Program-made: the position numbers and the translations under genes
The notes under the pieces: model-generated
Database searches by the model: none
What the model was told of the DNA's origin: nothing
What the model saw: only the letters and a program-made list of their open reading frames with translations
In this document: positions 16,686-25,691 of the stretch, one piece after another
Position numbering within the stretch: position 1 is the stretch's first letter
Layout: the number at the start of each line of letters is the position of its first letter
Assembly: GCF_001618145.1 (NCBI RefSeq)
Contig: NZ_LQNF01000006.1
Coordinates: 1-64,000 of the forward strand
DNA from: Oceanobacillus damuensis
GTDB taxonomy: Bacteria; Bacillota; Bacilli; Bacillales; Amphibacillaceae
Reading direction: 5' to 3'
DNA length: 64,000 nucleotides

Positions 16686-18713
16686 ATGGATACGGATCAA
16701 TACTTGGAAGTGTTTTTGGATGAAAGCCGTGAGCATTTACAGGCGGTAAATGATAATATTCTCAAATTGGAAAAAAAACCTGAGGATCTGAATCTGGTAA
16801 ATGATATATTTCGTTCAGCACATACATTAAAAGGGATGGCTGCAACAATGGGATATGAAGATATAGCTTCACTAACCCATAAAATGGAAAACGTACTGGA
16901 CCTGATTCGCAATCAAAAATTGAATGTTACAACCGATATCATAGATACCATCTTTTTGGCAATAGAATATTTGGAGGAGATGGTGAATTCCATCAGTGAA
17001 GGAAGTGATGGAAAAAAAGATGTTACAGGTTTGGTTCAACGATTGGATCAAATCGAAAAAGGGGAGCCGGTTTCTGCAGAGTTGCAGGACGAGACTGTGG
17101 AGGAAAGCAATTTTATTAATTCAGATGACCTTGATCTGGATGAATTTCAAATTACAATTGTCGATCAGGCAAGAGAGCAAGGTTTTTTCCCTTATCAAAT
17201 AACGGTTGACCTGACAGATGACTGTATTCTGAAAGGTGCCCGCGCATACATGGTTTTTGAAGCCCTTGAAGGCCGTGGGGAAATGATACGTACAAATCCT
17301 TCTGTGGAAGAAATTGAAGAAGGGAATTTCGCTAAACGTTTTTCAATGATTTTTCTGTCTGAAGAAGTTGCAGAGATCATCAAAGAAGTGATAGGCAACG
17401 TTTCAGAGGTGGAAAATGTGGAGATTGGTAACCTTGTAACGATTTCAAACGCTGAAAAACAAAAAGAACAGCCGATTACTCCAGCAAATACTGTTGCTGA
17501 AGCAAAAGAACAGACAGCATCCACTGTAGAAGGGGCAGCACAAACAGCAAAAGGCGGATCTGCATCCAAAACGATCCGAGTAAATCTTGAAAAAATAGAT
17601 GATTTGCTGAATCTGTTTGAGGAGGTCGTTATCGATCGGAGCAGATTGGAAGTGATTGCGGAAACTATCGGCAATCAAGACCTTGCGGATACCGTTGAAC
17701 ATATGAGCAGGGTATCCACTGATATGCAAAGTCTTATACTGGCTATGCGAATGGTTCCGATTGAGCAGGTATTCAATCGTTTTCCACGAATGATCCGGGG
17801 GCTTGCAAGAGATTTGAATAAGCAAATTAACCTTGAAATCACTGGGGCTGACACCGAATTGGATCGTACGGTTATTGATGAAATCGGCGACCCATTAGTC
17901 CATTTAATCCGAAACTCTGTCGATCATGGTATCGAATTGCCAGAAGTTCGTAAACAGGCAGGTAAACCTGAAGAAGGCAATTTAATTTTGAGAGCTTTTC
18001 ATAGCGGAAATCATGTTTTTATTGAGATAGAAGACGATGGTGCCGGCATAAATCGTGAGAAAGTAAAGGCCAAAGCGATAGAAAGTGGAATAATATCAGT
18101 ATCTGAAGCCGACTTGCTCCATGATGACCAAGTAGCAAGTCTGATTTTGTCATCAGGATTCAGTACAGCAGACAAAGTTTCGGATATATCTGGCCGCGGA
18201 GTAGGACTTGATGTCGTTAAAAATAAAATTGAATCACTTGGCGGACAGATAACAATCGAATCCCAAGCTGGTAAGGGAAGTATATTTTCCATTCAATTAC
18301 CGTTGACCCTTTCAATTATAGCAACATTACTTGTAAAGGTAGAAAAGGAAACCTATGCGATACCATTATCCTCTATTATTGAAACAGTAATTCTTGAAAA
18401 AGAGAACTTAATGTACGCCCACGGTAAAAAAGTTATGGACTTTAGGGGAAAAGTAGTTCCGCTTGTATCCATGGCAGCGGTTTTTGAAGTGCCTACGGAG
18501 GAAGTAAATAATGATAAGGGATACTCCGTTGTTATCGTGAAGAAAGGGGACAAGCTTACCGGGTTAATTGTCGATTCCTTTATAGGACAGAAAGAAGTGG
18601 TTTTGAAATCACTTGGCAACTATTTGAAGGATGTTTTCGCCATTTCTGGAGCAACTATACTAGGGGATGGAGAAGTAGCTTTAATTATCGATCCGAATGC
18701 ATTGGTAAAATAA
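16686..18713 (+). CDS. cheA: CheA, chemotaxis histidine kinase
   Basis: Five-domain kinase of 675 residues: P1 phosphotransfer domain with His46 (FRSAHTLKGMAATMG), a P2 response-regulator docking domain (about 150-245), a Q/A-rich linker, P3 dimerisation (from about 285), P4 ATP-binding domain (HLIRNSVDHGIE, DDGAGI, GRGVGLDVV) and P5 CheW-like regulatory domain at the C terminus. It autophosphorylates in receptor arrays and passes phosphate to CheY or CheB. It is followed by cheW and lies near motAB, away from the fla/che operon where it sits in B. subtilis; a second copy elsewhere cannot be excluded. Confidence 0.96.
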   Translation: MDTDQYLEVFLDESREHLQAVNDNILKLEKKPEDLNLVNDIFRSAHTLKGMAATMGYEDIASLTHKMENVLDLIRNQKLNVTTDIIDTIFLAIEYLEEMVNSISEGSDGKKDVTGLVQRLDQIEKGEPVSAELQDETVEESNFINSDDLDLDEFQITIVDQAREQGFFPYQITVDLTDDCILKGARAYMVFEALEGRGEMIRTNPSVEEIEEGNFAKRFSMIFLSEEVAEIIKEVIGNVSEVENVEIGNLVTISNAEKQKEQPITPANTVAEAKEQTASTVEGAAQTAKGGSASKTIRVNLEKIDDLLNLFEEVVIDRSRLEVIAETIGNQDLADTVEHMSRVSTDMQSLILAMRMVPIEQVFNRFPRMIRGLARDLNKQINLEITGADTELDRTVIDEIGDPLVHLIRNSVDHGIELPEVRKQAGKPEEGNLILRAFHSGNHVFIEIEDDGAGINREKVKAKAIESGIISVSEADLLHDDQVASLILSSGFSTADKVSDISGRGVGLDVVKNKIESLGGQITIESQAGKGSIFSIQLPLTLSIIATLLVKVEKETYAIPLSSIIETVILEKENLMYAHGKKVMDFRGKVVPLVSMAAVFEVPTEEVNNDKGYSVVIVKKGDKLTGLIVDSFIGQKEVVLKSLGNYLKDVFAISGATILGDGEVALIIDPNALVK

Positions 18714-18729
18714 GTTGGAGGTAGGAAAA

Positions 18730-19194
18730 ATGGCAGAAATGACAAAGTTTATTGTCTTTAGATTAAATGATCAATCATTTGGGGTTGACGTACAACAGGT
18801 GATTTCCATTGAAAGAGTGCAGAAGATTACCGAAGTACCGAGGACTTCCGAGTTTATAAAAGGAGTAACCGAACTGCGTGGAGAAACTACACCTATCATC
18901 GATTTGAAAGAGCGTCTGCTGATCACTGAAGCAGAACCTACAGATGATAGCCGTATCCTTGTCGTTTCGGTAAAGGATATGCAAGTAGGATTGATTGTGG
19001 ATGCAGCTACAGAAGTAAAAGATATCTCCGGTGACATGATCCAATCGGCACCGAAACTGATTGGGGGTGTCAGAGACACATTCCTTAAAGGGGTAGCAAA
19101 AATTGACAGTGAACTCTTAATTTTGCTGGACCTTGGACGTATTGTTGACCTTGAGGAAACAAATGAACTAAGAGAAGTAATTACAGAAGAATAA
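18730..19194 (+). CDS. cheW: CheW, chemotaxis coupling protein
   Basis: The 154-residue CheW domain protein couples chemoreceptors to CheA. Family features are KFIVFRLNDQSFGVDVQQV at the N terminus, the conserved FIKGVTELRGETTPIIDLKERL, and VDAATEVKDI. ATG at 18730 is chosen because TTGGAGGT precedes it; the frame is open five codons further upstream without a site. It lies 16 bp after cheA and shares its transcript, ending at the terminator just after the gene. Confidence 0.95.
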   Translation: MAEMTKFIVFRLNDQSFGVDVQQVISIERVQKITEVPRTSEFIKGVTELRGETTPIIDLKERLLITEAEPTDDSRILVVSVKDMQVGLIVDAATEVKDISGDMIQSAPKLIGGVRDTFLKGVAKIDSELLILLDLGRIVDLEETNELREVITEE

Positions 19195-19214
19195 GTCAAA
19201 AAGTTAAATGAAAC

Positions 19215-19248
19215 AAAAGGCAGCTGGAATTTTGAGCTGTCTTTTTTC
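19215..19248 (+). terminator. Terminator of cheA-cheW
   Basis: AAAGGCAGCT pairs with AGCTGTCTTT around a short loop, followed by a T-run. Confidence 0.8.
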
Positions 19249-19470
19249 GGCATAAAAGAAATTAAAAAATTTCGCTAGTACGGAAGCTTCACTTGACTAG
19301 AACTATATTTCCTGGGAAATAAGGTAGAGTTGCGTAAAAAATTGTAAAAAATAAACGAAAGGATGAATGAAGTTCCATGTCAAGTGTTCACTACTTCTTT
19401 TTATAGCAGAATTTAGTGTGCTATAGTAAAACTACTGAAAGTTTTTATTACTTAATTGCAGGAAGTGTAC

Positions 19471-20676
19471 ATGATGGTTGAACAGAAGAAATATAGTATG
19501 AAGGATATTAATTTTTGGAAGATCACGCTCAGTTTAGCATTTGCATCATTTCTTGTGTTTGCAAGCATGTATGTAGTACAGCCGTTGCTGCCGTTATTCG
19601 TCGAAGAGTTTGATATTTCCGTTTCCGAATCGACATTGGCATTATCCATGACAATTGTCGGGCTGATCATTGGATTAATAATTCTCGGGTTTTTTTCAGA
19701 TAGGGTTGGAAGGACATCTTTTATCAAGCTCTCATTAATAGGTTCTGTCATTCCCTTTTTTCTCATTCCATTAGCTGATTCATTTTACATGATTGTATTA
19801 TTACGCTTTATACAGGGATTTGCACTTGCGGGTCTGCCTGCAGCATCACTTGCATACCTCAATGAAGAAATTGATCGACAAAGTGTAGGTGTGGCCACAG
19901 CGTTATACATTTCAAGCAATGCCCTTGGTGGAATGGCAGGAAGAGTCGTTACAGGATACATAACAGACCATTACTCATGGGAGGCGGCTTTTTATGTGTT
20001 TGCAGTCATTGGATTGTTTATTTTAGTTGCAGTGTTCCTGCTATTGCCTAAATCAAATTTTTTTAAAGCTAGCAGACTACCATTTAAAAAGGATATGGAA
20101 GGGACGGTCTTTCATTTGAAAGATCCTTCTATCCTTGTCGTGATTGGAATTGGAATAATACTCCAATTTTCGTTTACTTCAATATGGACTTATTTGCCTT
20201 TTCATTTAGAGGCGGAACCCTTCTCACTGTCACTGGAAGCCATTTCCTATACGTTCTTTGCGTATGGACTGGGAGTAATTGGGGCACCACTTGCAGGAAG
20301 GCTGGCAGCGAATCTTGGTTTACGGAAAGTACGTATTGCAGGGGTGATCGTTCTCTCGTTGGGAGCAGTTATCACTGTGAGCCAGTCCGTACCGATAATC
20401 GTTCTCGGATTATGTGTGTTATGCCTTGGCTTCTTTACAGCGCACGCATTGACGGCAGCATCTGTCACAGAGCAGGCAACCCATCATAAAGGAAGCGCAT
20501 CCAGCCTGTACTTGGTAGCCTATTATGTTGGGGTAACAATGGGCAGTTCTGCCGCCGGACCAATTTGGAACAGTGCAGGATGGAGCGGAATCGTTTTAAT
20601 TGCCGGATTATTGCCGCTTGCGTATCTGGCTTTTGTCATCCTGATGCAAATGCGGTTAAGGAAGAAAGGCACATAG
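19471..20676 (+). CDS. MFS transporter, YnfM-like
   Basis: Major facilitator of 401 residues with 12 predicted helices. The loop-2/3 motif GFFSDRVGRTSFIKLS and YVVQPLLPLFVEEFDIS near the N terminus resemble the YnfM / arabinose-efflux-like branch. The substrate is unknown; members are often proposed as drug or sugar exporters. AGGAAG lies before the ATG pair at 19471. It is followed by a strong terminator, so it is monocistronic. Confidence 0.82.
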   Translation: MMVEQKKYSMKDINFWKITLSLAFASFLVFASMYVVQPLLPLFVEEFDISVSESTLALSMTIVGLIIGLIILGFFSDRVGRTSFIKLSLIGSVIPFFLIPLADSFYMIVLLRFIQGFALAGLPAASLAYLNEEIDRQSVGVATALYISSNALGGMAGRVVTGYITDHYSWEAAFYVFAVIGLFILVAVFLLLPKSNFFKASRLPFKKDMEGTVFHLKDPSILVVIGIGIILQFSFTSIWTYLPFHLEAEPFSLSLEAISYTFFAYGLGVIGAPLAGRLAANLGLRKVRIAGVIVLSLGAVITVSQSVPIIVLGLCVLCLGFFTAHALTAASVTEQATHHKGSASSLYLVAYYVGVTMGSSAAGPIWNSAGWSGIVLIAGLLPLAYLAFVILMQMRLRKKGT

Positions 20677-20715
20677 GAAAGGAGCTTCCCAATTGGGGAG
20701 GAAGCTCCTTTTTAC
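20677..20715 (+). terminator. Terminator of the YnfM-like gene
   Basis: AAAGGAGCTTCC pairs with GGAAGCTCCTTT, followed by T residues. Confidence 0.85.
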
Positions 20716-20950
20716 TATTATTTGAATTCTTGTGGGTAACAGGATGATGGCAGCCGCTATTGCTATGATGGCATAACCCATGCGAGGAAAAGAAACAATC
20801 ATGCAAACGAGATCCCAAAAAGCATCCATTTGGCAAATGAATTTTCGAGGCTTTGTCCATCTTCTTTTGCAATAAATCTGAAAAATTGCATTGACAGATA
20901 AGATTGTTTAAAATAAGTTGGTTAACTATTGATGAAGCGAGATGATAGAT

Positions 20951-22147
20951 ATGCCTAAACAAATGTGGCTACTGGTAATTGCAACGTCAATTACTGTTAC
21001 TGGTGGTTCTTTTTTATGGCCTTTAAATACAATATATATACATAATGAGCTTGGTAAAAGTCTTGCATTTGCAGGGATCATCTTAATGTTCAATCAAGGT
21101 GCATCAATTGTTGGAAATCTGCTTGGCGGCGCACTTTTTGATAAGTATAGTGCATATAGGACGATTCTTTCTGGAACTTTTATAGCAATGGCTGCTGCAA
21201 TAATCCTAGCATTCAATCATGAAATCGTAGCCTATTCAATACTTCTGGTCATTATTGGCTTTGCTAATGGAATCACATGGCCAATCATGTTTGCAATGGC
21301 TGGTTCATTGTGGCCAGATGGAGGCAGACGTGCATTTAATGCAGTTTATGTAGCACAGAATTTGGGGGTTGCACTAGGAGCCTCAATTGGAGGCTATATT
21401 GCCAGTCTATCCTTTGATTATATCTTTCTAGCAAATGCAGCTGTTTTTATAGTGTTTTTTCTTTTTGTTTTATTTACCTTCAAAGACATGGATAAAGCAC
21501 AGGATCATCAAATGTATACATCAGTAGTCGGTCAGAGTGGCAAAATAAAAAGCAAATCCGCTTTTAAAGCGTTGCTTATTTTATGCAGTGGATTCCTGGT
21601 CGTTTGGCTTGCTTACAGCCAATGGGGATCAACCATTGCATCCCATACCCAGACAATCGGTATTCCATTAGAGCAATACAGTTCATTATGGGCAATAAAT
21701 GGTTTCCTTATCGTTCTGGCTCAACCTCTGTTAAAATGGGTTACAGATAGAATTACTTCGCCAAAAAAGCATATCTATATTGGAACAAGTATTCTGATCT
21801 TTTCGTTTGCGATCGGAATGGTTGCAGAGAATTTTACGATGTTCGCTGCTGCAATGGTGATCCTGACGCTTGGTGAAATTCTTGTATGGCCGGCAATACC
21901 GACCTTGGCCAGTGAACTGGCTCCGAAAGGCCGGGCTGGTTTTTATCAGGGGATGGTTAACAGTATCGCTGCGGTAGGGAGAATGATTGGTCCGGTTTTT
22001 GGTGGATTTATCGTAGATTTTTATAATATGGACCTGTTATTTATCATCGTGCTTGGCTTGCTGTTTATCCCATTTGTAACAACAAAGCTTTACGACAGGA
22101 ATGTGGAGAAAGAAAAAACAAATAATGTAGGTAAAGGAGCATTATGA
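20951..22147 (+). CDS. MFS transporter, second, in operon with a HAD hydrolase
   Basis: Major facilitator of about 398 residues. Motifs include LLGGALFDKYSAYRTIL in the loop 2/3 region and LASELAPKGRAGFYQGM after helix 10, typical of YttB-like multidrug or unknown-substrate MFS proteins. The start is uncertain: ATG at 20942 and ATG at 20951 are both in frame and neither has a strong ribosome-binding site. The last four bases overlap the next gene, so the two are cotranslated. What links the transporter to the phosphatase is not evident. Confidence 0.8.
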   Translation: MPKQMWLLVIATSITVTGGSFLWPLNTIYIHNELGKSLAFAGIILMFNQGASIVGNLLGGALFDKYSAYRTILSGTFIAMAAAIILAFNHEIVAYSILLVIIGFANGITWPIMFAMAGSLWPDGGRRAFNAVYVAQNLGVALGASIGGYIASLSFDYIFLANAAVFIVFFLFVLFTFKDMDKAQDHQMYTSVVGQSGKIKSKSAFKALLILCSGFLVVWLAYSQWGSTIASHTQTIGIPLEQYSSLWAINGFLIVLAQPLLKWVTDRITSPKKHIYIGTSILIFSFAIGMVAENFTMFAAAMVILTLGEILVWPAIPTLASELAPKGRAGFYQGMVNSIAAVGRMIGPVFGGFIVDFYNMDLLFIIVLGLLFIPFVTTKLYDRNVEKEKTNNVGKGAL

Positions 22148-22887
22148 TGACAACAGAAAATGAAGTTAAACTTATTGCACTGGATATGGATGGTACATTA
22201 TTAACGGGTGAGCATGACATTACAGAACGTACAAAGATAGCCATTGAGCAGGCTCTTGGTAAAGGAACACATGTAGTCTTAAGTACAGGACGTGGTTTTC
22301 AGACATGTTATCCTTGTGCCGAGGAATTAAAATTGCAATCCTACCTCATAACGGCCAATGGCGGGCAGATCTGGACGATGGAGAAAGAATTATTGGATCA
22401 GCATTTACTGAAAACCGAGCTCATAGAAAAAATGTACAATCTTGGCACTCAGGTCGGTGTCAACATGTGGATGATTTCAACAAGTGGTGTATTCCGCGCT
22501 GAAGCACCGGATGATTTTTATGAGTATGAGTGGCTGAAATTCGGTTGTGAATCGACTGACAAACAAAAATTGGATATTATGGTCCAGGAGCTTTCCCATT
22601 ATGAAGAACTTGAGCTTACCAACTCATTGCCTACGAATGTGGAAGTAAATCCAAAAGGCGTGAGTAAGGCTAAGGCACTTCATTTCCTCTGTGATAAAAT
22701 CGGTATTACGATGAACGAAGTCATGGCTGTAGGAGATAGTCTGAACGACATTAAAATGATCCAGGAAGCGGGAATTGGCGTGGCAATGGGAAATGCCCAG
22801 GAAGCAATCAAAAAAGTTGCAGACCATACGACAGATACAAATAATAATGACGGTGTGGCAAAAGCAATCGAGCAATTCGCCCTTTGA
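22144..22887 (+). CDS. Cof-type HAD-superfamily hydrolase
   Basis: HAD phosphatase of 247 residues with the nucleophile motif DMDGTLLTG (residues about 15-23), STGRG as the second motif, the K of PKGVSKAKAL as the third and GDSLNDIKMIQ as the metal-binding fourth. It belongs to the Cof (IIB cap) group that dephosphorylates sugar phosphates, FMN or similar metabolites. Typical Cof proteins are about 270 residues, so the cap is slightly short. ATGATG start overlaps the transporter stop; GGAGC lies just before. Confidence 0.88.
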   Translation: MMTTENEVKLIALDMDGTLLTGEHDITERTKIAIEQALGKGTHVVLSTGRGFQTCYPCAEELKLQSYLITANGGQIWTMEKELLDQHLLKTELIEKMYNLGTQVGVNMWMISTSGVFRAEAPDDFYEYEWLKFGCESTDKQKLDIMVQELSHYEELELTNSLPTNVEVNPKGVSKAKALHFLCDKIGITMNEVMAVGDSLNDIKMIQEAGIGVAMGNAQEAIKKVADHTTDTNNNDGVAKAIEQFAL

Positions 22888-22915
22888 GGTGCCTGTCACT
22901 CCCCGAAATTTGTCG
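22888..22915. repeat. 28-bp dispersed repeat, copy 2
   Basis: GGTGCCTGTCACTCCCCGAA then ATTTGTCG, starting just after the HAD gene stop. It is inverted relative to the copy at 24154-24181; the two bracket the yeiH-like gene. Confidence 0.88.
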
Positions 22916-22981
22916 TAAATTGTCGATTGGTATTCTCGGGTGACAACCGATCGGCGGTATAGCAATTCTCATAGGTATACA

Positions 22982-23010
22982 AAAGAACCGGCTATTACAC
23001 CGGTTCTTCC
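22982..23010. terminator. Bidirectional terminator between convergent genes
   Basis: AAGAACCGG and CCGGTTCTT form a 9-bp perfect stem between the HAD gene (plus) and the yeiH-like gene (minus). Confidence 0.8.
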
Positions 23011-23026
23011 ATTTTACAAGTCAAAA

Positions 23027-24046
23027 TTATATACCTGCCACCCAGAACATGAGTCCAGACACCAATATCGAAGCAATCAGCATTGCAATCAGCGGCCGCA
23101 ATGCCTTATTTTTAACATCCTTCAAGCTCACATTCAAACCTAGCCCTACCATTGCGGAAGTCAGTATGAATGTAGTGGCAAAACTGATCAGGTCCATGAC
23201 GCCTTCCGCTACTGGAATCATATTCCCCAATATATAGCTGCCGAATAGACTCATCGCAATAAATCCAAGTAAAAACATTGGAAACTTCACTTTCGTCTGA
23301 TCTGTTCCATTTGTTGACTTTCTGTTTTTTACCCAAAAAATCAATATAAAGCATAATGGTACGAGCAGGAAAACCCGACCTAGCTTGGCTAATAACGCCA
23401 TTGCCAGCGCTTCTTCCCCTGCCGGTTCTGCAGCAAGTGCAACATGGGCCAATTCATGCAGACTAAGGCCAGACCAAACACCGTATTGTACATCTGATAT
23501 CGGCAGCAGTGGCAATAACAATGCATAAATAATAGAGAATATCGTGCCGACCAATGCAATGATGCCAACACTGATCGCTGTGTCATCGTCCTTTGCTTTA
23601 ACGATCGGAGCTACGGCTGCTATTGCCGCTGCACCACAAACCCCTGTGCCTACACCTAGCAGTAAAGCAATCTGTGAGTTGGCTTTAAATAACTTTGCCA
23701 AATATACCGTTACCAAAATGGCAAATACGATTGTTACGGAGCCTTTGACAAGTAAGCCAAGGCCATCTTGAAAAATCACATCCATATTCAATTTCAAACC
23801 GTATAAAATAATTGCAAACCGTAATAAATATTTGGATGAAAATTCTATTCCTTTGCGGAAAAACTCTGGATAGCCGAAAACTTGGCGATAAATGATTGCC
23901 AATAGAATAGCACTTGCAAGCGGCCCGACTCTATCGAACCCCGGTACTAGTGAAAGCAAATACCCAAGCAAGGCAAAAATAAAAGTAAAGCCAATCCCCA
24001 ATAAAAGCTTTTTCCAATGACCGGATCCCTTCGTTAATGTATTCAT
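23027..24046 (-). CDS. YeiH family putative sulfate exporter
   Basis: Membrane protein of 339 residues, about ten helices, of the YeiH family (annotated as putative sulfate exporter). Typical stretches are GPLASAILLAIIYRQVFGYPEFFRKGI, GVGTGVCGAAAIAAVAPIVKA and LSLHELAHVALAAEP. ATG 24046 is chosen because AGGTGGA precedes it. It is divergent from a LysR-type regulator, the usual pairing for yeiH-like genes, so LysR control is likely. The gene is bracketed by two inverted copies of a 28-bp repeat. Confidence 0.85.
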   Translation of the reverse strand: MNTLTKGSGHWKKLLLGIGFTFIFALLGYLLSLVPGFDRVGPLASAILLAIIYRQVFGYPEFFRKGIEFSSKYLLRFAIILYGLKLNMDVIFQDGLGLLVKGSVTIVFAILVTVYLAKLFKANSQIALLLGVGTGVCGAAAIAAVAPIVKAKDDDTAISVGIIALVGTIFSIIYALLLPLLPISDVQYGVWSGLSLHELAHVALAAEPAGEEALAMALLAKLGRVFLLVPLCFILIFWVKNRKSTNGTDQTKVKFPMFLLGFIAMSLFGSYILGNMIPVAEGVMDLISFATTFILTSAMVGLGLNVSLKDVKNKALRPLIAMLIASILVSGLMFWVAGI

Positions 24047-24153
24047 CGGTCTCCACCTCTTTCTGTCTTGTAGTATTAAGTATAAATTCAGTTTTAGCAT
24101 AAGAAAAATAAATTATTGTAATACTTATGATAAGATATACTTATAAAGTGGTT

Positions 24154-24181
24154 CGACAAAATTCGGGGAGTGACAGGCACC
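24154..24181. repeat. 28-bp dispersed repeat, copy 3 (inverted)
   Basis: CGACAAAATTCGGGGAGTGA then CAGGCACC, the reverse complement of the copies at 14484 and 22888. It occupies the promoter region between yeiH and the LysR gene. Confidence 0.88.
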
Positions 24182-24204
24182 AATGGATCAGGAGGGATTA
24201 TTTA

Positions 24205-25095
24205 ATGGATCAGCATCTTATTGTATTTAAAGAAGTAGCTGCGCGTAAGAGTTTTTCCAGAGCAGCTAAGGAATTGCATATGTCACAGCCGGCAGTCAGT
24301 CAGTATATTGCAGCACTGGAAAAAGAGCTTGGCACTCGTCTGCTGGAGAGGACCAATAAGTTCGTCGAATTGAATAAAGCAGGGGAGATTGTCTATCAGC
24401 ATACATTGGAGATTTTACGAAACTATGAGAAAATGCAGGTCCTTGTCTCAGATTTAAAAAATGAACCAAGAGGTGAGCTGAAAATAGGAGCAAGCTATAC
24501 AATCGGGGAATATGTACTTCCCGAGCTATTGGCCAGGTTACAGGAAACATATCCTCGCATCCTGCCAGAAGTTTCTATTGGCAATACAGAGGAAATCGGT
24601 ACAAAACTTTTACATCATGAAATCGACATCGGGCTCATAGAGGGGAATTATTCCCATCAACAGATTTCCGTGGAACAATTTGCGACAGATGAGATGTATA
24701 TTATAGCAGGAAATCGAACATCCTATACACTAGAGGAACAAATTTCGATAGAGGATTTGAAGAATGAAACATGGATTATCCGTGAGGAAGGTTCCGGTAC
24801 GCGTAAAGTTGTCGAGGAATTTTTCCAAAAGCATGATCTTACTCCTAAAAGAATTCTTACCTTTGGCAGTACCCAAACAATCAAAGAGGGAGTAGAAGCT
24901 GGCCTCGGCATTAGTTTGCTTTCCAAGTTAACATTTGCGAAAGAATCGCAACTGAAGAGGATACAAAAACTTCTTGTTGACGACACACCAATTCAGCGAA
25001 AATTTTCCATAATCAAAAATCACTACGAGTTCCAACCGAAGGCGTTGCAAGTATTTGAAAACCTTGTTATGTCCAAAATCAACAACAGTTCATAA
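24205..25095 (+). CDS. LysR-type transcriptional regulator of the adjacent yeiH-like gene
   Basis: The 296-residue LysR protein has an N-terminal winged helix (FKEVAARKSFSRAAKELHMS, then QPAVSQYIAALEKELGTRL) and a periplasmic-binding-like effector domain from about residue 90. It resembles the CysL/YeiE group, which often controls a divergent yeiH-type exporter and sulfur-related genes. ATG at 24205 is preceded by AGGAGGG, and the frame upstream of it reads through the 28-bp repeat, so the longer frame is not used. Confidence 0.88.
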   Translation: MDQHLIVFKEVAARKSFSRAAKELHMSQPAVSQYIAALEKELGTRLLERTNKFVELNKAGEIVYQHTLEILRNYEKMQVLVSDLKNEPRGELKIGASYTIGEYVLPELLARLQETYPRILPEVSIGNTEEIGTKLLHHEIDIGLIEGNYSHQQISVEQFATDEMYIIAGNRTSYTLEEQISIEDLKNETWIIREEGSGTRKVVEEFFQKHDLTPKRILTFGSTQTIKEGVEAGLGISLLSKLTFAKESQLKRIQKLLVDDTPIQRKFSIIKNHYEFQPKALQVFENLVMSKINNSS

Positions 25096-25161
25096 GCATG
25101 CCCTTACATTGTTGCTGAAAAAGGAGTATAATAAGAAGAGTAGAAGAAAGGGGATGCTATT

Positions 25162-25344
25162 ATGTCATTTTCTCGAGGACCTAAGGAACCGGTTCCTGAA
25201 GTGGAAACGAAAGTATGGTCATGCACTAGCGATGATTGTCAGGGCTGGATGAGGGAGTCATACAGTTTCAATGAAGAGCCTGCATGTCCGTTATGCAATT
25301 CAACAATGGAACAGGAAGTAAGAGTTATTCCGGAGATGAAGTAG
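25162..25344 (+). CDS. ydjO: YdjO family cold-inducible protein
   Basis: Small protein of 60 residues with two zinc-ribbon-like cysteine pairs (VWSCTSDDCQGWMRE and ACPLCNS). It matches the cold-inducible YdjO family of Bacillus over its full length. Its molecular function is unknown. AAGGGGATG context gives a usable ribosome-binding site. It is followed by a strong terminator, so it is monocistronic. Confidence 0.88.
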   Translation: MSFSRGPKEPVPEVETKVWSCTSDDCQGWMRESYSFNEEPACPLCNSTMEQEVRVIPEMK

Positions 25345-25410
25345 GAAATAGTATCTCTAAAAAGCTGAAGTAAATTAATCGAAATTATAGTACCATTTTC
25401 TTTACAATGA

Positions 25411-25437
25411 AACGTTGGTTATCCAACGTTTTTTTCT
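25411..25437 (+). terminator. Terminator of ydjO
   Basis: AACGTTGG pairs with CCAACGTT, followed by TTTTTTC. Confidence 0.85.
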
Positions 25438-25453
25438 TATGGCTTCAGCTTTG

Positions 25454-25487
25454 AAAAAACCCTGAACAGCCTGATCAGGTTTTTTTG
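25454..25487. terminator. Second hairpin with T-run before aldA
   Basis: AAAACCCTGA and TCAGGTTTT with a short loop, then more T residues. It may back up the ydjO terminator. The rest of the 345-bp gap holds the aldA promoter and cre site. Confidence 0.6.
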
Positions 25488-25584
25488 CATTTTTAACTTA
25501 TTAGAACTCCTGGTTGGATTTCTGTCGGTGGTCCAGAAACGATCGGATTTTTCATTCCATCCACGTCTAGTTTATTAATAATTA

Positions 25585-25614
25585 TTGGAATAGTTAATCA
25601 TATTCTGTTATAAT
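25585..25614 (+). promoter_or_regulatory. SigA-type promoter of aldA
   Basis: TTGGAA (25585-25590) and TATAAT (25609-25614) are separated by 18 bases. The -10 is perfect and the -35 matches four of six positions (consensus TTGACA). Position 43 bp upstream of a cre site. Confidence 0.65.
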
Positions 25615-25656
25615 CTAGACAGAGAGACTACATCATGATTTTCATCCTACAATAAT

Positions 25657-25670
25657 TGTAATCGCTTACA
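25657..25670 (+). promoter_or_regulatory. Catabolite-responsive element (cre) upstream of aldA
   Basis: TGTAATCGCTTACA matches the cre consensus TGWNANCGNTNWCA at every fixed position and is palindromic (ATTGTAA/TTACAAT). It lies downstream of the promoter and before the gene, where bound CcpA/HPr-Ser-P would block transcription. Repression by glucose is inferred. Confidence 0.8.
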
Positions 25671-25691
25671 ATAGTGAGGAGGAATTCACGA

